From positions 34,523 to 98,522 of the forward strand of contig SUWW01000016.1 in NCBI GenBank assembly GCA_015061285.1: DNA of 64,000 nucleotides, given 5' to 3'. The notes under the pieces were generated by a model. That model did no database searches. It was not told the origin of the DNA and saw only the letters and a list, made by a program, of their open reading frames with translations. Numbering within the stretch: position 1 is the first letter of the stretch; every line of letters begins with the position of its first letter. The DNA comes from Bacteroidales bacterium. Lineage in GTDB: Bacteria > Bacteroidota > Bacteroidia > Bacteroidales > Marinilabiliaceae. Below are positions 1 to 7,871 of the stretch, in pieces. Made by a program: the position numbers and the translations under genes.

Positions 1-123
1 AAGACGAGAAATTGAGGAATAGCTGACGCTTGTTGAAGAAATGTAGCTACGCTGAACATTGGGCGATGTAGTAGGAGCATATTTATAATCACCAACTATT
101 GAAATGAGGTAGGATATATTGAA
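1..123. other. Left edge, no gene seen
   Basis: These bases precede the terminator of the first minus-strand gene. I see no convincing reading frame, RNA gene or repeat here. The stretch may hold the end or promoter of a gene that lies outside the window. Confidence 0.4.
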
Positions 124-148
124 CAAAAAAGAGAGCCGTAGCCCTCTT
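124..148 (-). terminator. Rho-independent terminator of the DUF4249 gene
   Basis: On the minus strand AGAGGGC and GCTCTCT form a seven-pair stem (one G-U pair) around a TACG loop. Six T residues follow. It lies 18 bp past the stop codon of the gene at 166-1266. Confidence 0.75.
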
Positions 149-165
149 TATATTCATTGTTGATT

Positions 166-1266
166 CTAATTATTGGCGTGAATAATTTCAAGTAAATCAG
201 AACGATTAACGGCTTTTTTACTATTTATGACACTTTCTGACGTCACAATGAATTGACCATAAATCGTTCCGCCCGTGAAATTGCTTTCTGGAGTTGACGC
301 TGACTGATTGTATATGCCACCATCGGTTCTAATCTGTTTCTCGATGGCGTTGTAGAATTCGTAATTAGCCTTGCTTAACGGATAAAAACCATAGTCTAAA
401 CCATATTGATTGTCACCCAAAGCAGACACCCATTCGTAATCGTCTAAGTACCAATCATCGCTATTCGAAAACCGGGTGTTACCTAATTCGAATTTGGGAT
501 CATAATTGAACTCTCTGAATTGTAGCTCTTTTATTGTGTCGTTCATATTTTCGGTCTGAAACAGACGTATACCTCCACTACTGCCAGTAAGCACTTTTGC
601 AAGAAAATATTTGCTTTCGTTTTCGGCTTTGTTGACAAAACTAAACGTTGGGCACAGCATATTATGCATTCCCTCCCATATACTCTTTTCTCTTTGTACT
701 ATTTTATACTTTAGGCAAGTAATCTCTAATGGAGATAACAGTTTCTCTGTAGCAGTATACTCCTTGTCATCGATTGTTATGCTGAGTGTGTAGATCCTAC
801 CCACTTCTAATTCCTGGTTTATGGCTACAAATCTTTTTTGAAAATCATCTTCACTATTTATAAGGCTAAGTAACCTATCTCTATCTTCTTTTTTGCCTTT
901 TTCTACTGTATCATAATAGTAGTAGTATTCTTCATTATAAGAATCGTATACCGAGTCTACAACTTCTATTGGATAATAGTAATCAACAGAATCTTTAGGA
1001 ATCTTTTGAACATCCCTGAAAAAAATCGTCTTACCATTATCATCAGTTAGCTTAATAGAAAATTTATTAGTGCGGTATGCCATAATATTATTATTAAACT
1101 CAGAAATACTCACAACATGCAGCGAATGAGGATATACAAGTTTGGCATCCACAACAAATCCATCATAATGTGAAGTCTCTAAATCGACTTGTTCAAGGCA
1201 AGATTGATGAATCACCCCCATAAGAATAGCAATAACAATGGGGAAAAAGTTTCTCTTCAATTTCAT
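166..1266 (-). CDS. DUF4249-family outer-membrane lipoprotein
   Basis: Predicted 366-residue lipoprotein. The N-terminus has two lysines, a hydrophobic stretch and a lipobox ending in Cys23 (IHQSC), so it should be lipid-anchored and face the periplasm or cell surface. The body looks like the Bacteroidota DUF4249 family: an early 'VVDA' beta-strand, a central 'LSITIDDKEYTATEKL' strand pair and a C-terminal 'GTIYGQFIVTSE' strand. Family members usually sit beside a TonB-dependent receptor with a carboxypeptidase-like N-terminal domain. Such a receptor is divergent here at 1374, so the two probably work together in uptake of an unknown ligand. The exact role is not known. A tyrosine- and acid-rich loop lies at about residues 97-125. 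Confidence 0.65.
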   Translation of the reverse strand: MKLKRNFFPIVIAILMGVIHQSCLEQVDLETSHYDGFVVDAKLVYPHSLHVVSISEFNNNIMAYRTNKFSIKLTDDNGKTIFFRDVQKIPKDSVDYYYPIEVVDSVYDSYNEEYYYYYDTVEKGKKEDRDRLLSLINSEDDFQKRFVAINQELEVGRIYTLSITIDDKEYTATEKLLSPLEITCLKYKIVQREKSIWEGMHNMLCPTFSFVNKAENESKYFLAKVLTGSSGGIRLFQTENMNDTIKELQFREFNYDPKFELGNTRFSNSDDWYLDDYEWVSALGDNQYGLDYGFYPLSKANYEFYNAIEKQIRTDGGIYNQSASTPESNFTGGTIYGQFIVTSESVINSKKAVNRSDLLEIIHANN

Positions 1267-1285
1267 TCTACATCTTTTTATGGTT

Positions 1286-1293
1286 TACTTTTG
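1286..1293 (+). promoter_or_regulatory. Bacteroidota -7 box for the TonB receptor gene
   Basis: TACTTTTG matches the Bacteroidota -7 consensus TAnnTTTG and lies 80 bp before the ATG at 1374. The expected transcription start is near 1299. No clear -33 element was recognised. Confidence 0.5.
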
Positions 1294-1337
1294 CGCAACC
1301 CAATATGTACGTGCTTTCCGGGTAATAAAAGCGAGTA

Positions 1338-1345
1338 CAAAAGTA
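1338..1345 (-). promoter_or_regulatory. Bacteroidota -7 box for the DUF4249 gene
   Basis: Read on the minus strand the bases are TACTTTTG, the TAnnTTTG consensus. The expected start is near 1331, so the leader runs toward and across the plus-strand -7 box at 1286-1293. The two promoters face each other and their leaders overlap. Confidence 0.5.
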
Positions 1346-1373
1346 GTTAACGCTTTATATTTTCAAATTTCAA

Positions 1374-3731
1374 ATGAAGAGATACATAGTAATTCTACTC
1401 TCAGCAGTAGCAATTAGTGCGTCGGCGCAGACCGTGTGTGGCTACGTTACCGATGCACAAACAGGTGAAAGACTCCCCAACGCCCTTGTCTACAACCAAA
1501 CAACTAAAACAACAGCCCTTTCCAACGCTTATGGCTACTATTCGCTTGCGCACACCGCAAAAGGCGACACCATTGTGGCACGTTTTGTTGGTTACGTAAC
1601 AACGCAGCAGGTCGTTAGAAATGCAGAAAAGACCGACATAGCGCTTCTGCCCAATAGTACGCGAATAGGCGAAGTAGAGGTTAGAGGCGAGTCGGCATTT
1701 AGGCGTGAGATGCAACAGACGCAGATGAGCCATCACCACATTCCAGCCACAGCCATAAAGACCAATGCCGTAATGTTTGGCGAAGCTGATGCTCTCAAGA
1801 CCATTCAACTTATGCCAGGCGTGAACTCGGCAGCCGATGGTAGTACAAACCTCTCGGTGCGTGGCGGCTCATACGATCAGAACCTAATTCTGCTCGACGA
1901 AGCAACCGTATATAACCCAGCACATACTATGGGTTTGTTTACGGCTTTCAATGCCGATGCAATGAGTGGAGTTGACCTTTACAAAGGCGATTTGCCAGCG
2001 CGCTATGGCGGCAAGCTCTCGGCGGTGGTAGATATGAAGATGCGCGAGGGTAATAATCAGCATGTGGCTGCGCAAGGTGGCTTAGGCACAATAGCCAGTC
2101 GATTATTGGTAGAAGGACCGATAAAAAAAGACATGGCTTCGTTTATGTTTGCTGGGCGCGTGGGTTATAGCGAATTGGTTAGTGCTGCTTTATATGGATT
2201 GTATAATCAACCACTGTTTTATCAAGACTTTGATGAAGCATACGAGCGACATGAAGGTACTAAAGTGCGCTTTTACGATCTTTGTGCTAAGGTCAATTGG
2301 GTGAAAGACGAAAACAATAAGTTCTATATATCAGGTTATGCCAGTATGGATGGCTTTGTCTGTCCTATATTGTCGATAAGCACCAAACAGAATTGGGGCA
2401 ACCAAACGGCAACGTTGCGATGGAATCATATCTATTCGTCCAATTTGTTCGGCAATGCTACGCTCACTTATAGCAATTATAAATATGTACAGCGTCAGAC
2501 AAACGATGTGCGCAATTTTGAGTGGCAGTCTGGTATGCGCGAACTCACATTGAAAAACGACCTCGACTACTATCGAAATCGTATGCACATAACGGCTGGT
2601 GCCGCTGCAGAGTTGCATTTTTATAATCCAGGACAAATAGAGCCACTTAGCGATAGCTCGGCTGTGAAAGCAACGCATTTGGATAAAAAGCGCGCCTTGC
2701 AACTATCGGCATACGTAGGCAATGAGCATAGAATCACCGATCGGCTTACTCTCTCGTATGGTTTGCGCTTGAGTTCGTCTATTCAGTTAGGCCCAGCCAC
2801 AGTGCGTCACTACACCACAATGCCAGATTATACCGACATTACACTCTATGGCAAAGCACGAATGGTAAAATCCTATTGGAGAGTTGAACCGCGTTTGGCG
2901 GCAAGCTATTCGCTTTGCGACAATGCCACATTGAAAGCTTCTTACTCTCGCACCGTGCAATATCAGCATCTGCTCAATAACTCGGCACTTGGTATGCCTA
3001 CCGACATTTGGACGCCTGCCGATAGTTATATTCGTCCGCAGGAAGCCGATGCTTTTGCTGTAGGTTTGCATAGTTATTTGCCTCGCACTAAAATTGAGGC
3101 AAGCGTAGAGGGCTATTACAAGGAGATGCGCCGCATAATTGATTTCTGCGATAATGCCGAAACCATCGGCAATAATCACATCGAGACTCAAGTGCTGAGC
3201 GGAAGGGGTAGAGCATGGGGCTTGGAGACAATGCTTCGCCGCGATGGCAAGAGAGGTTCGTTGCTCATGAGCTACACTCTTTCTAAAGCCGAGCGAAAGA
3301 TTGATGGCGTAAACCATGGTAATTGGTATTATGCTGTGTATGATCAACGTCACAACTTTGCAATAAATGGTTTGCTGAAACTTTCAGAGCGTTGGTCACT
3401 TTCGAGCACATGGCGCTATCACACAGGTGGACGCGCAACAATGCCGATAGCTGAGTTTTTGTATGAAGAAAACTATATAGGAGTCTACACAGAGCGTAAT
3501 GGCTATAAAATGCCTGATTTCCATCGTCTCGATGTCTCTGCGATATATGATTTCAAGCGTAACGAAGGTCGCCGGTGGAAGTCGCAACTCGTATTCTCGC
3601 TCTACAATGCCTACGGACGTAAAAACGCCTATTCCGTATTTGCGCGACCTTCTATTGAGCACGAATTTCAAGGCTATATGATGTATCTGTACAAATGGGT
3701 GCCAAGTATAACCTACAATTTCACGTTTTAG
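1374..3731 (+). CDS. TonB-dependent receptor with carboxypeptidase-like regulatory domain
   Basis: 785-residue outer-membrane active transporter. A Sec signal peptide (cleavage near 'ASA-Q', residue 18) is followed by a carboxypeptidase-D-regulatory-like beta-sandwich (about 19-95; 'CGYVTDAQTGERLPNALVY'). The plug domain spans about 120-220 ('LSVRGGSYDQNLILLDEATVY', 'ARYGGKLSAVVDMK'), and the rest is beta-barrel ending in an aromatic residue ('SITYNFTF'). It should import a ligand with energy from TonB-ExbBD. The ligand cannot be read from sequence, but the divergent DUF4249 lipoprotein is its likely partner. It is shorter than SusC-type receptors and has no SusD neighbour. Confidence 0.85.
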   Translation: MKRYIVILLSAVAISASAQTVCGYVTDAQTGERLPNALVYNQTTKTTALSNAYGYYSLAHTAKGDTIVARFVGYVTTQQVVRNAEKTDIALLPNSTRIGEVEVRGESAFRREMQQTQMSHHHIPATAIKTNAVMFGEADALKTIQLMPGVNSAADGSTNLSVRGGSYDQNLILLDEATVYNPAHTMGLFTAFNADAMSGVDLYKGDLPARYGGKLSAVVDMKMREGNNQHVAAQGGLGTIASRLLVEGPIKKDMASFMFAGRVGYSELVSAALYGLYNQPLFYQDFDEAYERHEGTKVRFYDLCAKVNWVKDENNKFYISGYASMDGFVCPILSISTKQNWGNQTATLRWNHIYSSNLFGNATLTYSNYKYVQRQTNDVRNFEWQSGMRELTLKNDLDYYRNRMHITAGAAAELHFYNPGQIEPLSDSSAVKATHLDKKRALQLSAYVGNEHRITDRLTLSYGLRLSSSIQLGPATVRHYTTMPDYTDITLYGKARMVKSYWRVEPRLAASYSLCDNATLKASYSRTVQYQHLLNNSALGMPTDIWTPADSYIRPQEADAFAVGLHSYLPRTKIEASVEGYYKEMRRIIDFCDNAETIGNNHIETQVLSGRGRAWGLETMLRRDGKRGSLLMSYTLSKAERKIDGVNHGNWYYAVYDQRHNFAINGLLKLSERWSLSSTWRYHTGGRATMPIAEFLYEENYIGVYTERNGYKMPDFHRLDVSAIYDFKRNEGRRWKSQLVFSLYNAYGRKNAYSVFARPSIEHEFQGYMMYLYKWVPSITYNFTF

Positions 3732-3763
3732 ATAATTATGAGCTTCTAATCCTGAATTATGTT

Positions 3764-3771
3764 TACTTTTG
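3764..3771 (+). promoter_or_regulatory. -7 box for rhaM
   Basis: TACTTTTG (TAnnTTTG consensus) lies 33 bp before the rhaM start. This suggests rhaM has its own promoter rather than depending on readthrough from the receptor gene. Confidence 0.45.
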
Positions 3772-3796
3772 AAAACAAAAATTAACAATCGTATTT

Positions 3797-4114
3797 ATGA
3801 AAAGATTTGCTTTCAAAATGAAGTTGAAACCCGGCTGCGAGAAGGAATACGCGCGCCGTCATGCTGCAATATGGCCTGAACTTGTAAAGATGATAAAAGA
3901 CCAAGGTGTTGGCAACTATAGCATTTTCTGGGATAAGGAGACAAATATCTTGTTTGCTTATCAAGAGTGCAGCAAAGAGACCAACAGTCAAGATACCTCC
4001 AATGTTGACCCCATAACACAAAAATGGTGGGATATGATGGCCGACATTATGGATGTCAACCCCGACAATTCGCCTGTTTCCATACCAATGGAAGAGGTTT
4101 TTCACTTGGATTAA
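3797..4114 (+). CDS. rhaM: L-rhamnose mutarotase
   Basis: 105-residue cytoplasmic enzyme that interconverts the alpha and beta anomers of L-rhamnose. The length and pattern fit the RhaM/RhaU family: 'KPGCEKEYARRHAAIWPEL' with its conserved Tyr and His, 'NYSIFWDKETNILFAYQEC', and a C-terminal 'KWWDMMADIM' helix plus 'VFHLD' tail. No rhamnose isomerase, kinase or aldolase is next to it, so the rest of the pathway must be elsewhere. Rhamnose could be released in this genome by pectin enzymes such as the GH105 at 36.0 kb. The stop codon lies 6 bp from the convergent phosphatase gene, and no terminator was recognised between them. Confidence 0.9.
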   Translation: MKRFAFKMKLKPGCEKEYARRHAAIWPELVKMIKDQGVGNYSIFWDKETNILFAYQECSKETNSQDTSNVDPITQKWWDMMADIMDVNPDNSPVSIPMEEVFHLD

Positions 4115-4120
4115 TCGAAA

Positions 4121-4678
4121 TTAATTCTCTGTCGCCCCCGATTCCGCAGCCGATGTGTAGCGGAGTTTGAGGGGCGATGTTATTTCTAATCGGCGCACTT
4201 CGGCATTGCTCATTTTCTCCACTTGACCGATGTCGATGCCTAAACTTACGGCTATTATGGCGCGGTTTGTTAGTCCGTGACCTATGGCAATAATTGTTTT
4301 GTCGTTGTAGAGTTGTAGCCATTTTGTAAGAAGGCGTTCGGCACGCATAAGTAGTTCTTCTATCGACTCTGCAGTGCTTAACGACTGAGTGCGCGCAAAA
4401 TCGATAGTCATACCCGAGAGATTACCCCAATCGCGTTCGCGCAGCATAGGTTCTATGGTTATGTCTGCGTTGTCGCCCATAGCTATGCGCGTAGTGTCGA
4501 TGCAACGTTGCAAATCGCTGCAAATCAGAATGTCGTAGTGAATTTGTTTCAACTTTGTGCCTAATGCTTTGGCCTGCTCGATGCCATTTTCGGTCAGATG
4601 ACCTGGCAAATGACCCTGCAAGATGCGCTGCGTGTTTTCAATAGTTTCGCCGTGGCGACATAGATATATTGTTGTCAT
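4121..4678 (-). CDS. Histidine phosphatase family protein (phosphoglycerate mutase-like)
   Basis: About 185 residues if translation starts at the ATG at 4678, directly before the 'IYLCRHGET' motif. An upstream in-frame ATG at 4744 would add a 22-residue extension that does not look like the family. RHGET carries the catalytic phospho-histidine. 'RERDWGNLSG' supplies the acid residue, and 'IAIGHGLTNRAI' contains the second catalytic His. Branch 1 members include cofactor-dependent phosphoglycerate mutases, alpha-ribazole phosphatase (CobC) and broad sugar phosphatases. The short length fits a CobC-like phosphatase more than a mutase. No cobalamin gene is nearby, so the substrate is left open. 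Confidence 0.8.
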   Translation of the reverse strand: MTTIYLCRHGETIENTQRILQGHLPGHLTENGIEQAKALGTKLKQIHYDILICSDLQRCIDTTRIAMGDNADITIEPMLRERDWGNLSGMTIDFARTQSLSTAESIEELLMRAERLLTKWLQLYNDKTIIAIGHGLTNRAIIAVSLGIDIGQVEKMSNAEVRRLEITSPLKLRYTSAAESGATEN

Positions 4679-4857
4679 GTTGTTGTTATACAAATTGTTA
4701 CGTTGGATTGTTATTAGTATGAATAACAGCGCAAAATTCGACAAAATCCTAACATATAACTCTGTTTAGAGTTGGTTATGGACTTTTTGCCACAGAAAGG
4801 TGGATGTTAATGGGTGTTAATGGGTAAATTAGCGGAGTATTTTGAGTCTATGAAAAT

Positions 4858-7176
4858 ATGGATACAAAAAATTTCACATGGATACCATTCTATACAGAAT
4901 TGGCAGAGAAACTACTTGAATATAAGGACAAAAGAGAAGAACTCGTCGAATTTATCTTTTCAGAAGATGGACTACGAGAATTTTCCGATTATCTGCATTT
5001 GGAGGACAAAGAACAGAAGATTGATGATATTGACCCCTTTTCGTTTATGGGAATGTTCAATAGAGGAAAACTAAAAAAAAATAATCGAATATCTATAGCC
5101 AACCACATAAAAGATTTTTTAGGACTAATATCCGACGTACCAAAGGATTTCGATGGTATTCCTGTATTGAATTATAAAAGAATGTTCTTTTACCATTGGC
5201 ATAACCTCAAAGATAGTTGCGATAGAACTTGGTCTGCCTTTGAGCAAATGATGAATGGCAACATTTCTCCTTGGTTTGAATATTACAAGTTTCAAACTCG
5301 CAAAGCAGAATGTACAATGCCATTATTTTGGTGCAAAGCCGAAGAATACATTGCTTTAGATAGCCGAAATAGAGATTATTTAGAAAGCATTGGCGTTAGT
5401 GTCAACGTAAGCGATGTCGATTCTTATATGGCTTTACTTCAAGATTTGAAAAACAAAATGGAATCAGGGCAATTGAAGGAAAAGTCGTTTCCTGAGCTCT
5501 CATATAATGCGTGGAATATGTCCAAAGAAAACATTTCGTTTTGGTCTGGTGGAATTAAATGGGAGGGTGGAAAAACAAGCATGATAGACGAATTTAACTC
5601 TCAGAAACATTGGCAAATAGGTTGGAAAAAAGATGATAAAGCAAAAGGAGCGAAGCAAGCATGGGATAATATAAAAAAAGTGAGAGTTGGCGACTATTTA
5701 GCGTTTCATGGATATGGCGGCAAAAATGATTTGACAATTTATCAAATTTCTAAAGTAACAGAAGTTGATGAAAATAATGGGAGAATTTATTTTGACCGAT
5801 TGAGCCAAGAAGACGATGAACTTTATCATGGTAAAGCGCCTAAAATGTCTAAGGGGTCATGGTTCGGTACATTATTTCCAGTGAAAGGGGAAGAGGCTAT
5901 TGAAAAGATATTTGGCAACTTTCTAAAACAAGAAACGAATATTATGAATTCTGAAATCCAACGATACACCGACATTCTTCGCCTAAAGAAGAATATCATC
6001 TTGCAAGGTGCCCCTGGCACAGGTAAAACCTATAACACAGCGGCTTTGGCGTTGAGCATTTGTGGAGAGTCTGTTCCCGAATCGCACGATGAAGTTATGC
6101 AACACTACGATGAACTTCTGAAAGAAGGCCGCATTGGCTTCTGCACATTCCACCAATCGATGGATTATGAGGATTTTGTGGAGGGAATGAAACCGATTAA
6201 GCCCGATGAAGGCGAGATGTATTATAAAGTTGAGGATGGTATTTTCAAAATAATGTGTGCCAATGCAGAAAAAGGGAATGCCATACGAATAGATAATTTC
6301 AAGGAATCGTGGGACAAACTTGTTAACTATCTGGATGAGAATGACTTTCTGTCTGTTGACTTATTAAGCGGTAAAGGTTCGTTTAATGTTGAGTTGAACG
6401 AATATGGAACTGGATTGGCAAATAGAACATATGAGAATGGTGTTTTTGAAAAAGACAAATGGATTCAAGGAAAATCAAAATTCTTCAATTACGACCAACT
6501 ATATAATATTTATCGCGGTTTGTCAGGCACACCTGCTGGTGGTCACGATAATTATAGGAAGGCCATTGTCGCCAAAATGAAAAAAGATTTCGCTTTGGCA
6601 GACTTTTCAGAAACGGCAGGCACGTCAATATCACAAAACTACGTTCTAATCATTGATGAAATCAACCGTGGTAATGTCTCGCGAATTTTCGGAGAGTTGA
6701 TAACGTTGCTTGAAAAAGACAAACGCTTGGGCGGTGAGCACCCAATAAAAGTCACGCTGCCATATTCAAAAGAATCGTTCGGTGTGCCTGAAAACCTTTA
6801 CATTATCGGCACTATGAACACTACCGACCGTAGTGTGGGCAACATTGATTATGCAGTACGCCGTCGGTTCGCTTTTGCGACACTGCAATCGCAACGTGAT
6901 TTGGTTGTGACTCATTCAACCGAAAAAGCCGCAGTTTTGTTCGACGCAGTTAAATCGTTCATTGAAAAGAACAAAACCGAAATGGATTTTGAGGATTTGA
7001 TGGTTGGCCATAGCTATTTCTTTGCAAAAGATGATGAAGAATTGGCCTTGCGCTGGCAATACGAGATTCTGCCGTTGCTAAACGAATACATAAAAGATGA
7101 CATTATCCGTGCAAATCGCATAGAAACAAATGTGACAGTTGACGCATTTATAGAATCTTCTAACCCAATAGCATAG
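4858..7176 (+). CDS. mcrB: McrB-type AAA+ GTPase of a McrBC restriction system, with EVE/PUA-like region
   Basis: 772 residues. McrB binds modified DNA and, as a GTP-driven hexameric motor, activates the McrC nuclease. The C-terminal half holds the AAA+ core: Walker A 'GAPGTGKT' near residue 384, Walker B 'LIIDEINRGN' near 598, and the McrB-type sensor 'GTMNTTDRSVGNID' near 655 followed by 'RRRFAF'. Residues about 250-330 ('WQIGWKKDD...KVRVGDYLAFHGYGG...') resemble an EVE/PUA-like module, a fold that reads modified bases. The first 240 residues are not assigned. It is the first gene of a three-gene operon; its stop lies 2 bp from the next start. This is a type IV restriction or antiphage system by family. 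The N-terminal target specificity is not known. Confidence 0.85.
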   Translation: MDTKNFTWIPFYTELAEKLLEYKDKREELVEFIFSEDGLREFSDYLHLEDKEQKIDDIDPFSFMGMFNRGKLKKNNRISIANHIKDFLGLISDVPKDFDGIPVLNYKRMFFYHWHNLKDSCDRTWSAFEQMMNGNISPWFEYYKFQTRKAECTMPLFWCKAEEYIALDSRNRDYLESIGVSVNVSDVDSYMALLQDLKNKMESGQLKEKSFPELSYNAWNMSKENISFWSGGIKWEGGKTSMIDEFNSQKHWQIGWKKDDKAKGAKQAWDNIKKVRVGDYLAFHGYGGKNDLTIYQISKVTEVDENNGRIYFDRLSQEDDELYHGKAPKMSKGSWFGTLFPVKGEEAIEKIFGNFLKQETNIMNSEIQRYTDILRLKKNIILQGAPGTGKTYNTAALALSICGESVPESHDEVMQHYDELLKEGRIGFCTFHQSMDYEDFVEGMKPIKPDEGEMYYKVEDGIFKIMCANAEKGNAIRIDNFKESWDKLVNYLDENDFLSVDLLSGKGSFNVELNEYGTGLANRTYENGVFEKDKWIQGKSKFFNYDQLYNIYRGLSGTPAGGHDNYRKAIVAKMKKDFALADFSETAGTSISQNYVLIIDEINRGNVSRIFGELITLLEKDKRLGGEHPIKVTLPYSKESFGVPENLYIIGTMNTTDRSVGNIDYAVRRRFAFATLQSQRDLVVTHSTEKAAVLFDAVKSFIEKNKTEMDFEDLMVGHSYFFAKDDEELALRWQYEILPLLNEYIKDDIIRANRIETNVTVDAFIESSNPIA

Positions 7177-7178
7177 CA

Positions 7179-7871
7179 ATGGCATTACCTGTCCGCAAAT
7201 CACCCCGTGCTAAATGGCACAATTACAATGGTGCAGATTATTTCGTGACGATTTGCACAGGAGGACGTGTCAATTATTTTGGCTCTATTGTAGATGGCAA
7301 AACACAATTGACGGCAGTTGGAGAATATACAAAACAGTGTATTGAAAAAATTGGCGTGATAAATAAGAACGTGCAAGTGCCGTTATACGTTATTATGCCA
7401 AATCATATTCATTTGATAATTATTGTTGGCGATAATGACGCAGAAACCACGCCTTCTGTAGGGCTGTCGTATTACGGCAGCCGGAACGATATGGATGCAC
7501 GGCTGCCACGGCTGCCACACTGTGACAGCCCTACAACACACTGTGACAGCCCTACAACATACTGTGACAGTCCTACAACACATTGTGACAGTTCTACAAC
7601 GTATGATAGCAATAGTATCGAAAAAACACAGGAAGAAATCAATTTGGAAATGCAACGGCGAGCAAAATGTTGTGGTCGATTGTCTCATATCATTGGACAA
7701 TTCAAGTCTGCCGTAGTACGTTATACCAAACTGAATGACATCTCTTTTGAATGGCAAGCACGCTACCATGACCACATTGTTCGTAATCAAGAAGAAATGA
7801 ACAATATTGCCAATTACATTGAACAAAACCCAGCAAAATGGGAATCGGATTGTTTCTATGGAAATGAATGA
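7179..7871 (+). CDS. RAYT / Y1-type (IS200-like) transposase-like protein inside the mcrBC operon
   Basis: 230 residues. The start 'RKSPRAKWHNYNGADYFVTICT', the HUH motif in 'MPNHIHLIII' (His76 and His78) and the ending 'WQARYHDHIVRNQEEMNNI' plus 'YIEQNPAKW' are the pattern of REP-associated tyrosine transposases. Y1 enzymes nick and join single-stranded hairpin DNA with one tyrosine; Tyr182 ('VVRYTK') is my candidate. Residues about 113-141 are a low-complexity insert of seven-residue repeats (CDSPTTH/Y) encoded by 21-bp DNA repeats. The gene begins 2 bp after the mcrB stop and overlaps mcrC, so it is translationally wired into the operon. No terminal inverted repeats or target duplication are seen. 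It may be a domesticated part of the defence system or a lucky insertion. Confidence 0.85.
   Translation: MALPVRKSPRAKWHNYNGADYFVTICTGGRVNYFGSIVDGKTQLTAVGEYTKQCIEKIGVINKNVQVPLYVIMPNHIHLIIIVGDNDAETTPSVGLSYYGSRNDMDARLPRLPHCDSPTTHCDSPTTYCDSPTTHCDSSTTYDSNSIEKTQEEINLEMQRRAKCCGRLSHIIGQFKSAVVRYTKLNDISFEWQARYHDHIVRNQEEMNNIANYIEQNPAKWESDCFYGNE
7457..7535. repeat. REP-like nested palindrome inside the RAYT gene
   Basis: TGTAGGGCTGTC at 7457-7468 is the exact reverse complement of GACAGCCCTACA at 7524-7535. Nested inside, GGCAGCC at 7476-7482 can pair with GGCTGCC at 7501-7507 or 7510-7516. Together they can form a long imperfect hairpin, the kind of substrate RAYT enzymes bind. Confidence 0.7.
7518..7601 (+). 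repeat. Four 21-bp tandem repeats in the RAYT coding sequence
   Basis: Four units of 21 bp: 7518-7538 and 7539-7559 are identical, 7560-7580 differs at two bases and 7581-7601 at a few more. The core TGTGACAGCCCTACAAC repeats the right arm of the palindrome. The period is a multiple of three, so the reading frame stays open and encodes seven-residue repeats. Confidence 0.9.

Noticed and set aside
4814..5074. Plus-strand frame of 86 codons overlapping the mcrB start
   Set aside because: It is out of frame with mcrB, has no family pattern, and most of it lies inside the mcrB coding region.
7179..7871. Simple IS200/IS605 insertion
   Set aside because: No element ends, no tnpB, and the gene is joined to both neighbours without a break or gap, so it is described as part of the operon instead.
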